A stretch of 64,000 bases of DNA from Limisphaerales bacterium (GTDB taxonomy: Bacteria > Verrucomicrobiota > Verrucomicrobiia > Limisphaerales > SXTU01): NCBI GenBank assembly GCA_009773355.1, contig WRPG01000006.1:1-64000 (forward strand), read 5' to 3'. Positions 1-7,557 of this stretch are shown one piece after another (the stretch's first letter is position 1; every line of letters begins with the position of its first letter). The notes below the pieces were generated by a model. That model did not search any database and had not been told where the DNA came from. It worked only from the letters and a program-made list of their open reading frames with translations. A program made the translations under genes and the position numbers.

Positions 1-230
1 TCCGGCTCCGGCGCCTTGATGATGACGAGCGGGGCGGGCGCCTCGACGACGGGCGCGGGCGCGGCGGGCTTCAGCGGCCCGAGCTTTTCCTCGAGGAACT
101 CGGCGGTGATCTTGTCGAGCGAGCTGGAGGGAACCTTGGCTTCCTTGATGCCCAGTTCCTTGGCAATCGCGAGCACCTGCTTGCTCTCGATGCCGAGCTT
201 CTTGGCAATGTCGTAAATGCGAACGGGCAT
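1..230 (-). CDS. infB: Translation initiation factor IF-2, N-terminal fragment (cut by window edge)
   Basis: The open frame starts at an ATG whose first base is 230 and runs off the left edge without a stop, so only about 76 residues are visible. It begins MPVRIYDIAKKLGIESKQVL, the IF-2 N-terminal domain pattern (IF2_N, a small helical module repeated in bacterial IF-2). An Ala/Pro-rich stretch follows, as expected for the linker before the GTPase core, which lies outside the window. IF-2 is the GTPase that brings initiator tRNA to the 30S ribosome. The gene lies 53 bp downstream of nusA on the same strand, the classic nusA-infB order, and is probably co-transcribed with it. Confidence 0.93.
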   Translation of the reverse strand, partial: MPVRIYDIAKKLGIESKQVLAIAKELGIKEAKVPSSSLDKITAEFLEEKLGPLKPAAPAPVVEAPAPLVIIKAPEP

Positions 231-283
231 AAATGCTTGCGCGCCCGGGAGGCCGGCCTCGCGGGCGCGCTCAACGGATCAAA

Positions 284-1555
284 CTACGCAAGCGCTCCCG
301 CCAGCGGGCTGGTCTTGGCCGCCTCTTTGATGGCGGCCAGCACCGCGCCGGCTTGCTCGCCAATCTGCGGAATCTCTTTCAAGTCGTTTTCCTCGGCCTG
401 CGTCACCACGTCTTCGAGCGCGTGGAAGCCGGTGTTGACCAGCGCCTCGGCCATCTCGCGGGTCACGCCCGGCACGGCGGCGAAGGCGTCAATCGCATGC
501 TGAATCTTGTCGCCGATGCCGACGCTGGCGACCGCCTCGGCGTCAATGTTGACCGCCCAGCCGGTGAGGCGGGAGGCAAGGCGGGCGTTCTGGCCGCGCT
601 TGCCGATGGCGAGCGAGAGCTGGCTCTCGTCCACGAGGATTTTGATCGCGTGGTTCGCCTCATCCACGGTGATGGTCTTGAGGATGGCCGGCGCGAGCGC
701 GTTGGTGATGTAGGTCTTGATGTTCGGATCCCACTTGATGATGTCCATCTTCTCGTTGTTCAGCTCGCGCACGATGTTCTTCACGCGCTGACCACGGAGA
801 CCGACGCACGCGCCGACGGGGTCCACCTTCGAGTCGCGGGAATACACGGCGAGCTTCGTGCGGAAACCGGGCTCGCGCGCGACGCCCTTGACCTCGACCG
901 TGCCGTTGGAGATTTCGGAAACCTCCAGCTTGAACAGCTTCAGGACGAACTCCGGCGCGGCGCGGCTGAGGATGATCTCCGGGCCGTGCGGACCATTCTC
1001 GACCGCCTTCACGAAGCAACGGATGCGCTCGCCGACCTGATACTCCTCCGTCGGGACGCGCTCGCGGTTCGGCAGCAACGCCTCGTAGCGGCCGAGGTCC
1101 ATGATGACATCTGAGCGCTCGAAGCGCCGCACTGTGCCGCTGACGATGTCGCCGACGCGGTCCTTGAACTCGTCGAAAATGAGCGCCTTCTCCGCCCGGC
1201 GGACCTGCGAGAGCAGCGCCTGCTTGGCGTATTGGGCCGCGATGCGCCCGAAGCCGGTGGGCGTGACCTCGACTTCCAGTTCCTCGCCGACCTGGGCGTC
1301 CGCCTTCTTTTTGCGGGCCTCGGTGACGGAAATCTGGTCGTGCTTGGAGATGACCTTGTCCGCGACGATGAGCTTGGCGAACGCCCGGATGTCACCGGTC
1401 TTGGGATCAATCAGGCAGCGCAGCTCGCGGGCCGGGCCGACGGCCTTCTTGGCGGCGGAGACGAGCGCCTCCTGAACGGCACCGACGAGGACATCCTTGC
1501 TGATGCCCTTTTCTTTTTCCCAGAAATCCAAGATGGCGAGAAAATCAGCATTCAT
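284..1555 (-). CDS. nusA: Transcription termination/antitermination factor NusA
   Basis: This 423-residue protein has the NusA order: an N-terminal RNA-polymerase-binding domain, an S1 domain (around residues 135-200, with GDIVSGTVRRF), two KH domains (the second with SLAIGKRGQNARLASRLTG) and a short C-terminal helix-hairpin-helix-like segment. NusA binds RNA polymerase and nascent RNA and modulates pausing, termination and antitermination. It is followed directly by infB. The usual upstream partner rimP is not adjacent; miaA lies upstream instead, separated by a terminator-like hairpin. The ATG at 1555 is the natural N terminus of the family, and no clear Shine-Dalgarno motif precedes it. 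Confidence 0.97.
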   Translation of the reverse strand: MNADFLAILDFWEKEKGISKDVLVGAVQEALVSAAKKAVGPARELRCLIDPKTGDIRAFAKLIVADKVISKHDQISVTEARKKKADAQVGEELEVEVTPTGFGRIAAQYAKQALLSQVRRAEKALIFDEFKDRVGDIVSGTVRRFERSDVIMDLGRYEALLPNRERVPTEEYQVGERIRCFVKAVENGPHGPEIILSRAAPEFVLKLFKLEVSEISNGTVEVKGVAREPGFRTKLAVYSRDSKVDPVGACVGLRGQRVKNIVRELNNEKMDIIKWDPNIKTYITNALAPAILKTITVDEANHAIKILVDESQLSLAIGKRGQNARLASRLTGWAVNIDAEAVASVGIGDKIQHAIDAFAAVPGVTREMAEALVNTGFHALEDVVTQAEENDLKEIPQIGEQAGAVLAAIKEAAKTSPLAGALA

Positions 1556-1587
1556 AATTCGACCCGTGCCTGCGCCCTTTCAGGGGC

Positions 1588-1614
1588 AAAAAAAAGCCGG
1601 AAAAAATTCCGACT
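1588..1614 (-). terminator. Rho-independent terminator after miaA, ahead of nusA
   Basis: Read on the minus strand, an 8-bp stem (AGTCGGAA paired with TTCCGGCT, one G-T wobble) closes a TTTT loop and runs straight into eight T residues. It sits 44-70 bp after the miaA stop and just ahead of nusA. It should therefore end the miaA transcript and separate it from the nusA-infB unit. Confidence 0.8.
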
Positions 1615-1657
1615 TCACACGCTGGCGAACCAGCAACTTCGTTTACCGTGCGGCAAG

Positions 1658-2635
1658 TTAGGGGGGGCTAAAATCACCGTCAAGCCTCAATTCCGGCCCG
1701 GCGGCGCGTCGGGCAAGGAGTTGGCGAGCCACTGTCATCGGTTCCGCGTCTGCCACCAACGGCACCCACTCGACCGGAAGCTGCCCCCGGAACCACGTCC
1801 CTTGTCGGCGCGCGAACTGCCATGTCTTGGTCTTCACCAGTGCGACCGTCTCCGGCAGCCCGCGCTCGCCGCGCAAGTGCTCCACCACCTGCCGGTAGCC
1901 GAGGGCCTGCATGGCGTTGCGGTTGGCTTCAAGTCCACGCAAGAGCAGCCCGCGCGTCTCTTCGACCAGGCCGGCGGCGAACATCGCGTCCACGCGCGCC
2001 TCAATGCGGGCGCGGAGGTCAGCCGGCTCACGGGTCAGGCAGAAGACTTGTTGCGTGTTGCGTGTTGCGTGTTGCGTGTTCCAAGGGGCGCGTTGCGAGG
2101 AGAAGGGCCTGCCGGTCAGCCGAATGACCTCCAACGCCCGGACGACGCGCCGGGGGTTTTGCCGGTCAATGCGCGCGAAGGTCTCCGGGTCGCGGCGCTC
2201 CAGTTCGACGAGCAACTCGGTGAGCGATGTGGTCTCCAGCTCTGCGCGCACGCGCGGATCGGCAGGCGGTGCTTCACCCAAGCCTTCCAGCCACGCCTTG
2301 AAATACAACCCGGTGCCGCCACAAAAAATCGGCACACGGCCCCGGCCTTGAATATCCTTCACCGCCGCCGCTGCCAGCCGCACGAACTTCGCGGCGTCGA
2401 ACGCCTCGTCCAGTTCCACCACATCAATCAAGTGATGCGGCACGCGGGCGCGCTCGGCGGCGGATGGCTTGGCCGTGCCGAGGTCCAGCCCGCGATAGAC
2501 CTGCATCGAGTCCACCGAGATGATTTCGCCACCGAGCAGCTCTGCCAGCGCCATCGCGACGGCGCTTTTCCCGACGGCGGTGGGGCCGGCGAGGAAAATC
2601 GGGGCCAGCGGAGGCCGCGCGTTGCCGTCGTGCAT
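1658..2635 (-). CDS. miaA: tRNA dimethylallyltransferase
   Basis: The product (325 residues from the ATG at 2635) adds a dimethylallyl group to A37 of tRNAs that read codons starting with U. Visible motifs are the P-loop GPTAVGKSAVA, the DSMQVYRGLDLGTAKPS segment and FCGGTGLYFKAWLEGL. The open frame continues 5' of 2635, but that part has no MiaA similarity and overlaps the divergent acetyltransferase, so the downstream ATG is chosen. Residues around 184-196 (NTQHATRNTQQVF) are encoded by a perfect four-copy heptanucleotide repeat at 2050-2077; this peptide looks like a repeat-derived insertion. The gene is divergent from the acetyltransferase at 2684. Confidence 0.95.
   Translation of the reverse strand: MHDGNARPPLAPIFLAGPTAVGKSAVAMALAELLGGEIISVDSMQVYRGLDLGTAKPSAAERARVPHHLIDVVELDEAFDAAKFVRLAAAAVKDIQGRGRVPIFCGGTGLYFKAWLEGLGEAPPADPRVRAELETTSLTELLVELERRDPETFARIDRQNPRRVVRALEVIRLTGRPFSSQRAPWNTQHATRNTQQVFCLTREPADLRARIEARVDAMFAAGLVEETRGLLLRGLEANRNAMQALGYRQVVEHLRGERGLPETVALVKTKTWQFARRQGTWFRGQLPVEWVPLVADAEPMTVARQLLARRAAGPELRLDGDFSPP
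2050..2077. repeat. Heptanucleotide tandem repeat (GTTGCGT)x4 inside miaA
   Basis: Four perfect head-to-tail copies of GTTGCGT lie inside the miaA reading frame, followed by a decayed fifth unit (GTTCCAA). Seven is not a multiple of three, so gain or loss of one unit would shift the frame. No facing inverted partner is visible nearby. Confidence 0.95.
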
Positions 2636-2683
2636 CGCAGCGGCTTTACGCGAAGCGCGCCGGGAGGCAAGCTCGCAGTCGCC

Positions 2684-3103
2684 ATGCAGCCGACAATTGC
2701 GCCGATGACGCCCGCCGATTTTCCGGAAGTGCTCGCGCTCTGGGCCGCGACCGAAGGCGTCGGCTTGAACGAATCCGACACGCCGGAACAACTCGCCGCG
2801 TATCTCGCGCGCAACCCCGGCTTCAGCCTCGTCGCGCGGGACGCTGGGCGTGTCGTCGGCGCGGTGCTCTGTGGTCACGAAGGCCGGCGCGGCTACCTGC
2901 ATCACCTCGCCATGGCGGCGGAACATCGCGGCCTTGGTCTCGGCCGGCAGCTCGTTGACACCTGTCTCGCGGAGCTGAAGCGTGCCGGCATCACGCGCTG
3001 CAACATCTTCGTCTTCGCCGACAACGACGAGGGCATGGCCTTCTGGCGGCACACCGGCTGGGCGCTCCGCGACGATGTGCGGATGATGCAGAAACAGCTT
3101 TGA
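2684..3103 (+). CDS. GNAT-family N-acetyltransferase
   Basis: This is a single-domain GNAT protein of 139 residues. The acetyl-CoA binding loop is visible as RGLGLGRQLVD, preceded by the beta strand GYLHHLAMAAEHR and followed by the typical C-terminal FADNDEGMAFWRHTGW block. The family transfers an acetyl group from acetyl-CoA to an amine; the substrate here cannot be told. The ATG at 2684 is chosen because the family begins there; the long upstream extension of the frame is antisense to miaA. It is divergent from miaA with 48 bp between starts. Confidence 0.88.
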   Translation: MQPTIAPMTPADFPEVLALWAATEGVGLNESDTPEQLAAYLARNPGFSLVARDAGRVVGAVLCGHEGRRGYLHHLAMAAEHRGLGLGRQLVDTCLAELKRAGITRCNIFVFADNDEGMAFWRHTGWALRDDVRMMQKQL

Positions 3104-3141
3104 AGCCCGCCCAAGCCCGTCCAGTCTGACCCGCAACCGAC

Positions 3142-4056
3142 ATGAAAAAACTGCTCCTGACTCTTTCGCTCTTCACCGCGTGTGCTGTTCACGCCGCCGA
3201 CACGAAAATCATCTTCATCGCGGGCCGCCCCAGCCACGGGCCGCTCGCGCACGAGCACCGCGCCGGCTGCCTGCTGCTGCAAAAGTCGCTCGGCGGCGTG
3301 AAGGGCGTTGTCACCGAGGTCCACACCAACGGCTGGGTCAACGACGAGAAGGTCTTCGAGGGCGCGGCGGCGGTCGTGGTCTATAGCGACGGCGGCGGCG
3401 GGCATCCGTTCCTCAACGGTGACAAGCTCCAGAAGATCGGCGCGCTGATGCAGAAGGGCGTCGGCCTCGGGGCGATTCACTACGCCGTCGAGCCGACCAC
3501 GGCGAAGGGCAACGCCGAATTCCGCGACTGGATTGGCGGCTGCTTCGAGACGCATTGGAGCGTGAACCCGCACTGGGACGGCGACTTCAAGACGCTGCCC
3601 AAGCACCCCGTCACCAGCGGCGTGAAGCCGTTCAAGACGAACGACGAATGGTATTTCCACATGCGGTTCCGCGACGGCATGAAGGATGTGCTGCCCATCC
3701 TCAGCGCCGTCGCGCCAGAGAGCACCATGAAGCGCGGCGACGGCTCGCACAGCGGCAACCCGGCTGTGCGCGAGGCCGTCAAGAACGGCACGCCCCAGCA
3801 CGTCATGTGGGTCGCCACGCGCTCCGGCGGCGGGCGCGGCTTCGGCTTCACCGGCGGGCACAACCACCTCGGCTGGGGCAACAACGATCAGCGAAAGCTC
3901 GTGCTCAACGCGATTCTCTGGATTGCCAAGGCCCCCGTGCCCGCCAGCGGCGTCGAGTCCAGCGTCACGCAGGAAGACCTGATGGCGAACCTGGACCCGA
4001 AGAACGCGCCCAAGCCCAAGGTCCAGCCGGCGAAGAAGGACGAGCCGAAGAAGTAG
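3142..4056 (+). CDS. Secreted ThuA-like domain protein
   Basis: This is a 304-residue protein with a clear signal peptide (MKKLLLTLSLFTACAVHAA). The ThuA-like fold follows: IIFIAGRPSHGPLAHEH at the start, AAAVVVYSDGGGGHP, GLGAIHYAVE, and a C-terminal segment ending in NAILWIAKAPVP. ThuA-like proteins have a class-I-glutamine-amidotransferase-like fold and are linked to trehalose and other sugar utilisation, but the activity is not established. The tail is Lys/Pro-rich and low in complexity. The gene ends only 3 bp before a GGAGCGC palindrome. A second, distant ThuA-like gene lies at 62042. Confidence 0.88.
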   Translation: MKKLLLTLSLFTACAVHAADTKIIFIAGRPSHGPLAHEHRAGCLLLQKSLGGVKGVVTEVHTNGWVNDEKVFEGAAAVVVYSDGGGGHPFLNGDKLQKIGALMQKGVGLGAIHYAVEPTTAKGNAEFRDWIGGCFETHWSVNPHWDGDFKTLPKHPVTSGVKPFKTNDEWYFHMRFRDGMKDVLPILSAVAPESTMKRGDGSHSGNPAVREAVKNGTPQHVMWVATRSGGGRGFGFTGGHNHLGWGNNDQRKLVLNAILWIAKAPVPASGVESSVTQEDLMANLDPKNAPKPKVQPAKKDEPKK

Positions 4057-4059
4057 GCC

Positions 4060-4125
4060 GGAGCGCAGGTGTCCAACCTGCGTGTTCAAGCCCGAAGCAT
4101 TGCGCAGGTTGGACACCTGCGCTCC
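4060..4125. repeat. GGAGCGC palindrome, copy 1 (ThuA-aroA spacer)
   Basis: Two perfectly complementary 23-bp arms (4060-4082 and 4103-4125) begin and end GGAGCGCAGG...CCTGCGCTCC and enclose a 20-bp loop. The same arm recurs at 7414-7492, 19431-19453 and 48320-48342. Confidence 0.95.
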
Positions 4126-4204
4126 AATTGGTTCGAGGGCAACCCCGCCGCCGCCAAAACAGTTGACGCTTCGCCGGGCGGCTTGAAACTCTGCGCCGCG
4201 CGGA

Positions 4205-4239
4205 GTTCGTCATTCGACATTCGGGCTTCGCCATTCCGA
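4205..4239. repeat. Degenerate heptamer array abutting the aroA start
   Basis: Five imperfect 7-base units (GTTCGTC, ATTCGAC, ATTCGGG, CTTCGCC, ATTCCGA) run directly into the ATG chosen for aroA at 4240, so the array occupies the position of the ribosome binding site. Confidence 0.75.
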
Positions 4240-5736
4240 ATGCCTTTGCCTCCGGTCATCGAAATCGTCCCGCTCACGTCCCCCGTGCGCGCGGAGATCA
4301 CCGTGCCCGGCTCCAAGAGCATCACCAACCGCGCCCTCATCCTTGCCGCGCTCGCCGACGGGCGCACCACGCTGCGCGGCGCACTCTGGAGCGAGGACAC
4401 GCAGGTGATGACCGACTGCCTCCGCGCGCTCGGCTTCACCGTGGACGTGCAGCCCGACCCCGCCGAGTCCTGCAACCGCACCATCACCGTGGACGGCCTG
4501 GGCGGACGCCTCCCGCGCGCGGGCACGGCGGAGCGGCCGCTGGAGTTGTTCGTCGGCAACGCAGGCACGGCGGCGCGCTTCCTCGCGGCGATGGTCTGCC
4601 TCGGCGACGGCGTGTATCGCCTCAGCGGCGTGCCCCGGATGCACGAGCGCCCGCAAGCCGCGCTCTTCGCCGCCCTGCGCGAACTGGGCTACCGCGTGGA
4701 CTCGCCGAACGACAAGCTGCCCGCCGTCATCTTCGGTAGGAGACGACGTGAGGAGTCTCTAACTAATTCCCCAGACCCCAGACCTCAGACCCCAGACCCA
4801 AATCAGAGACTCCTCACGTCGTCTCCTACGGGGAAGTGTTCCGTCAGCGTCGCGGAAAGCTCGCAGTTCGCCTCCGCGCTGCTGCTGGCGGGCGGCGTGG
4901 GCGGCTGGCAGGTGGAAATCACGGGCGCGAACGAGGACGAACTGCCCTACGTGGACATGACCCGCGAGCTGGTGAAGGTCTTCCCGGCCAAGGGCGGCGA
5001 GTTCCAGATCGAGCCGGACGCGTCGAGTGGGAGTTATTTTTGGGCGGCGGGCTCAAACCTCACCGATTACTACCTCCTCACCGTTGATGAAAAGGAGTTT
5101 GGATCCGACGGTTCTGGCGAGCGCATAATGATGGGGTTCAATGTCGTCGTGTCAAACTGGCCGCAATTAACTGGGCGACAAATTGATGCGCTTTTTCCGA
5201 ACGTGTTCGCTTCGATTCGAGGAACGCTTACTCCGAGTGAACAAGCGGAATTAACCAAGAAGACTTCCGAAGGTCGAATCTCACCCAAAGACCCTGTGAT
5301 CATATCGCGAAAGAGCGACCTCGGAGACAGTGTTATGACGGCCGTTGTGCTTTCGCCATTTGCGTCGCATCGCGTCAAGTTCACCGACCTCGGCCGCCTG
5401 CGCGTGCAGGAGTGCGAGCGCGTCGTCGCGTTGCGGACGGAGCTGACCAAGTGCGGCGCAAAGGTCATCGAGGAGGGCGACACGCTCACGGTCTTCCCCT
5501 CCGCCCTCCACGGCGCGGAAATCGAAACCTACGACGACCATCGCATGGCGATGTGCTTCGCGGTTCTCGGCTTGAAAGTGCCCGGCATCAAAATCAAGAA
5601 TCCCGCCTGCGTGAAGAAGACCTTCCCCAACTTTTTCCAGAAGCTCGCCACCCCGCCCCCCCACGGCCTCGGCGCCGAAATCCGCGACGCCGCCACCGGC
5701 CGCAAGCTCGCGGTGGAGGAGCTGTTTGCGGATTAG
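4240..5736 (+). CDS. aroA: 3-phosphoshikimate 1-carboxyvinyltransferase (EPSP synthase)
   Basis: This enzyme joins phosphoenolpyruvate to shikimate-3-phosphate in aromatic amino-acid synthesis. Motifs are PGSKSITNRALILAAL near the N terminus, FVGNAGTAARFL, ASSGSYFWAAG, DLGDSVMTAVVL, TDLGRLRVQECERV and the C-terminal YDDHRMAMCFAVLG. With 498 residues it is longer than the usual roughly 430-450. About 31 extra residues (165-197) come from a palindromic repeat inserted in frame at 4736-4829. A second part (about residues 282-365, bases 5085-5335) is visibly AT-richer than its surroundings although it still looks homologous (NWPQLTGRQIDALFP). The start at 4240 is chosen because MPLPPVIEIVPL begins the homologous region. 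Confidence 0.94.
   Translation: MPLPPVIEIVPLTSPVRAEITVPGSKSITNRALILAALADGRTTLRGALWSEDTQVMTDCLRALGFTVDVQPDPAESCNRTITVDGLGGRLPRAGTAERPLELFVGNAGTAARFLAAMVCLGDGVYRLSGVPRMHERPQAALFAALRELGYRVDSPNDKLPAVIFGRRRREESLTNSPDPRPQTPDPNQRLLTSSPTGKCSVSVAESSQFASALLLAGGVGGWQVEITGANEDELPYVDMTRELVKVFPAKGGEFQIEPDASSGSYFWAAGSNLTDYYLLTVDEKEFGSDGSGERIMMGFNVVVSNWPQLTGRQIDALFPNVFASIRGTLTPSEQAELTKKTSEGRISPKDPVIISRKSDLGDSVMTAVVLSPFASHRVKFTDLGRLRVQECERVVALRTELTKCGAKVIEEGDTLTVFPSALHGAEIETYDDHRMAMCFAVLGLKVPGIKIKNPACVKKTFPNFFQKLATPPPHGLGAEIRDAATGRKLAVEELFAD
4736..4829. repeat. Palindromic element with heptamer core inserted in frame in aroA
   Basis: Two perfect 25-bp inverted arms (4736-4760 and 4805-4829) enclose a 44-bp loop. 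The loop contains four heptamers, CCAGACC, CCAGACC, TCAGACC and CCAGACC (4771-4798). The whole element is translated in frame and adds an Arg/Ser/Pro/Asp-rich insert to EPSP synthase. Confidence 0.95.
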
Positions 5737-5740
5737 GGGC

Positions 5741-5860
5741 AAACCACGAATGGACACCAATGGACACGAATCAAGACCCACCGCGCACTCTTTCGCTTTG
5801 ATGCGCCGCCTTTCCCCTGCGGCCTTCCCATTCGTGTTGATTCGTGTCCATTCGTGGTTT
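5741..5860. repeat. Inverted pair of decamer arrays between aroA and cmk
   Basis: The left arm (5741-5774) has a 10-base period (CACGAATGGA, CACCAATGGA, CACGAATCAA). The right arm (5830-5860) has the complementary period (ATTCGTGTTG, ATTCGTGTCC, ATTCGTGGTT). The arms face each other across about 55 bp and occupy nearly all of the aroA-cmk gap. Confidence 0.9.
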
Positions 5861-5877
5861 CCCTCGCGTTGAACGTC

Positions 5878-6558
5878 ATGCCCCACACCAAACCCTTTGT
5901 CATCGCCATTGACGGCCCCAGCGCCAGCGGCAAGGGCGTCACCTCCCGCCGCCTTGCGGAGATGCTCGGCCTGCTCACCGTGGACACCGGCGCGATGTAT
6001 CGCACGCTCGCGTGGCATTGCCTCCGCATGAAGGTGGATGTGAGCGACGACAAGAAGGTCGCCGCGCTCTGCCGCAAGTGGAAGACCTCGCTCGTCGTCG
6101 CCGATGCCCATGTGCGCCTGCTGGTGGACGGCTATTATCCCGCGACGGAAATCCGCACCTCCGAGGCCAGCGCCGCCGTCGCGCACGTCGCGCAGATCCG
6201 TGCCGTTCGCGACTGGATGAAGGCCAAGCAGCGCGAGTGCATCCAGTTCGGCAGCCTCGTCATGGAGGGCCGCGACATCGGCTCGAACATCTTCCCGGAG
6301 ACGGACTACAAGTTCTTCCTCGACGCCAGCCCCGAGGTCCGCAAGACCCGTCGCGAGCGCGACGGCGTGAAGGAGGACGTCCACGCGCGCGACAAGCGCG
6401 ACAGCCAGCGCGCCCATTCGCCGCTCATGCCCTCGCTCGGCGCGATGATCATAGACAACTCGCACCAGGTCGTGCAGCAGACGTGCGACATCATGGTCGA
6501 GGAAATCAACCGGCGGCGGAAGGCCAACCGGCTCGCACCGCTCAAGCCAGTGGCGTGA
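5878..6558 (+). CDS. cmk: Cytidylate kinase
   Basis: This is a 226-residue (d)CMP kinase that phosphorylates CMP and dCMP with ATP. The P-loop is GPSASGKGVTS, a variant of the common GPAGAGKS. Other family blocks are LLTVDTGAMYRTLAW, VMEGRDIGSNIFPETDYKFFLDA and RDKRDSQRAHSPLMP. The ATG at 5878 is preferred over the in-frame codon at 5854, which lies inside the decamer repeat. The neighbourhood aroA-cmk-plsC is a common bacterial arrangement, and the three genes are probably co-transcribed despite the repeats between them. Confidence 0.95.
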   Translation: MPHTKPFVIAIDGPSASGKGVTSRRLAEMLGLLTVDTGAMYRTLAWHCLRMKVDVSDDKKVAALCRKWKTSLVVADAHVRLLVDGYYPATEIRTSEASAAVAHVAQIRAVRDWMKAKQRECIQFGSLVMEGRDIGSNIFPETDYKFFLDASPEVRKTRRERDGVKEDVHARDKRDSQRAHSPLMPSLGAMIIDNSHQVVQQTCDIMVEEINRRRKANRLAPLKPVA

Positions 6559-6571
6559 TGAAGACAAGCCA

Positions 6572-6647
6572 GCGGAGTGGTGGAGTAATGGAGTGTTGGA
6601 GCGTTGCCTTCCATCATTCCATTACTCCACCACTCCACCACTCCGCT
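6572..6647. repeat. Inverted pair of octamer arrays between cmk and plsC
   Basis: The left arm has 8-base units GAGTGGTG, GAGTAATG, GAGTGTTG, GAGCGTTG. The right arm (6611-6647) has the complementary type CCATTACT, CCACCACT, CCACCACT. They fill most of the gap between cmk and the acyltransferase start. A related octamer pair lies inside the PSD1 gene at 14270-14344. Confidence 0.9.
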
Positions 6648-6655
6648 TCCGCCCC

Positions 6656-7306
6656 GTGAAGCCCGTCTATCGCCTCACCTGGCTGTTTGCCCGCGCCGTC
6701 TTCGCGCTGTATCACCGCTGGCGCGTCTTCAACGCCGAGCGTGTTCCGCTCACCGGCCCGGTCATCCTCGCCGCGAACCACGCCAGTTTCATTGACCCGC
6801 CGCTCATCGGCAGCGGCCTGCACCGGCCCATCAACTATCTCACGCGCGATTCGCTCTTCCGCTTCCCCGGTTTCGGCTGGTATCTGCGCACGCTTCACTG
6901 CGTGCCGGTGGACCGCGATGGCGCGGGTGCCGCCGGCCTCCGCGCCATCCTCGACCGGCTGCTCAACGGCGGGGCCATCATCCTCTTCCCCGAAGGCACG
7001 CGCACGAGCGATGGCAATTTGCAGCCCGCGCGCAGCGGCGTGGGCCTGACCGTCATCAAGTCCGACGCGCCCGTCGTGCCCGTGCGCGTCTTCGGCACGT
7101 TCGAGGCGTGGAGCCGGCACCAGAAATTCCCCCGCCCGCGCCGCGTGATGGTGAAGTATGGCGTGCCGATGGATTTCAAAGCGCTGCGCGAGGAGGCCAA
7201 GACCTGCACGAAGCCGCGCCTGAAGGAGATTTACCAGGAAATCGCCGACCAGCTCATGGCCGCGATTGCGAAGCTGGAGCCGGTCGAGGACGCGCCTTCC
7301 AAGTAG
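6656..7306 (+). CDS. plsC: 1-acyl-sn-glycerol-3-phosphate acyltransferase
   Basis: This is a 216-residue PlsC-type acyltransferase that makes phosphatidic acid by acylating lysophosphatidic acid at the membrane. The HX4D catalytic block is NHASFIDPP, and the acceptor-binding blocks are FPEGTRTSDG and APVVPVRVFG. The start is taken as the GTG at 6656 (VKPVYRLTWLFARAVF), because the upstream ATG in this frame lies in the octamer repeat. An N-terminal hydrophobic stretch is consistent with membrane association. It is the last gene of the aroA-cmk-plsC group. Confidence 0.9.
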   Translation: MKPVYRLTWLFARAVFALYHRWRVFNAERVPLTGPVILAANHASFIDPPLIGSGLHRPINYLTRDSLFRFPGFGWYLRTLHCVPVDRDGAGAAGLRAILDRLLNGGAIILFPEGTRTSDGNLQPARSGVGLTVIKSDAPVVPVRVFGTFEAWSRHQKFPRPRRVMVKYGVPMDFKALREEAKTCTKPRLKEIYQEIADQLMAAIAKLEPVEDAPSK

Positions 7307-7385
7307 GACAGGCATCCTGCCGGTCATCCATCTGGCACCGGACGCTGCGTTCTGAAACGCCGCCACAAAATCAGCCGCCCATCTT

Positions 7386-7405
7386 GGACTGCGACGGCGC
7401 AGTCC
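7386..7405. repeat. Short perfect hairpin downstream of plsC
   Basis: An 8-bp stem (GGACTGCG with CGCAGTCC) closes a 4-base loop. There is no T-tract, so it is not called a terminator. The stem sequence resembles the arms of the larger GGACTGCGG repeats at 46709 and 48171. Confidence 0.7.
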
Positions 7406-7413
7406 CGTTTCGT

Positions 7414-7492
7414 GGAGCGCAGGTGTCCAACCTGCGTGCCTTGGTTTGATCACCGCGTCATCACCAACGCGCAGGTTGGACACCTGCGCTCC
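7414..7492. repeat. GGAGCGC palindrome, copy 2
   Basis: The same 23-bp arm as copy 1 (7414-7436 and 7470-7492, perfect inverted repeat) with a different 33-bp loop. It lies in the 251-bp gap between plsC and the PVC cytochrome gene. Confidence 0.95.
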
Positions 7493-7557
7493 GCCTGCCG
7501 CGAACACCCGCCTTGCCCGCCGCGTCGAACGCCGGTATCACAACGCGCACCTTGCCC

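Noticed and set aside
284..1114. Open frames antisense to nusA (233-1114 and others)
   Set aside because: They are shadows of NusA with no recognisable domain.
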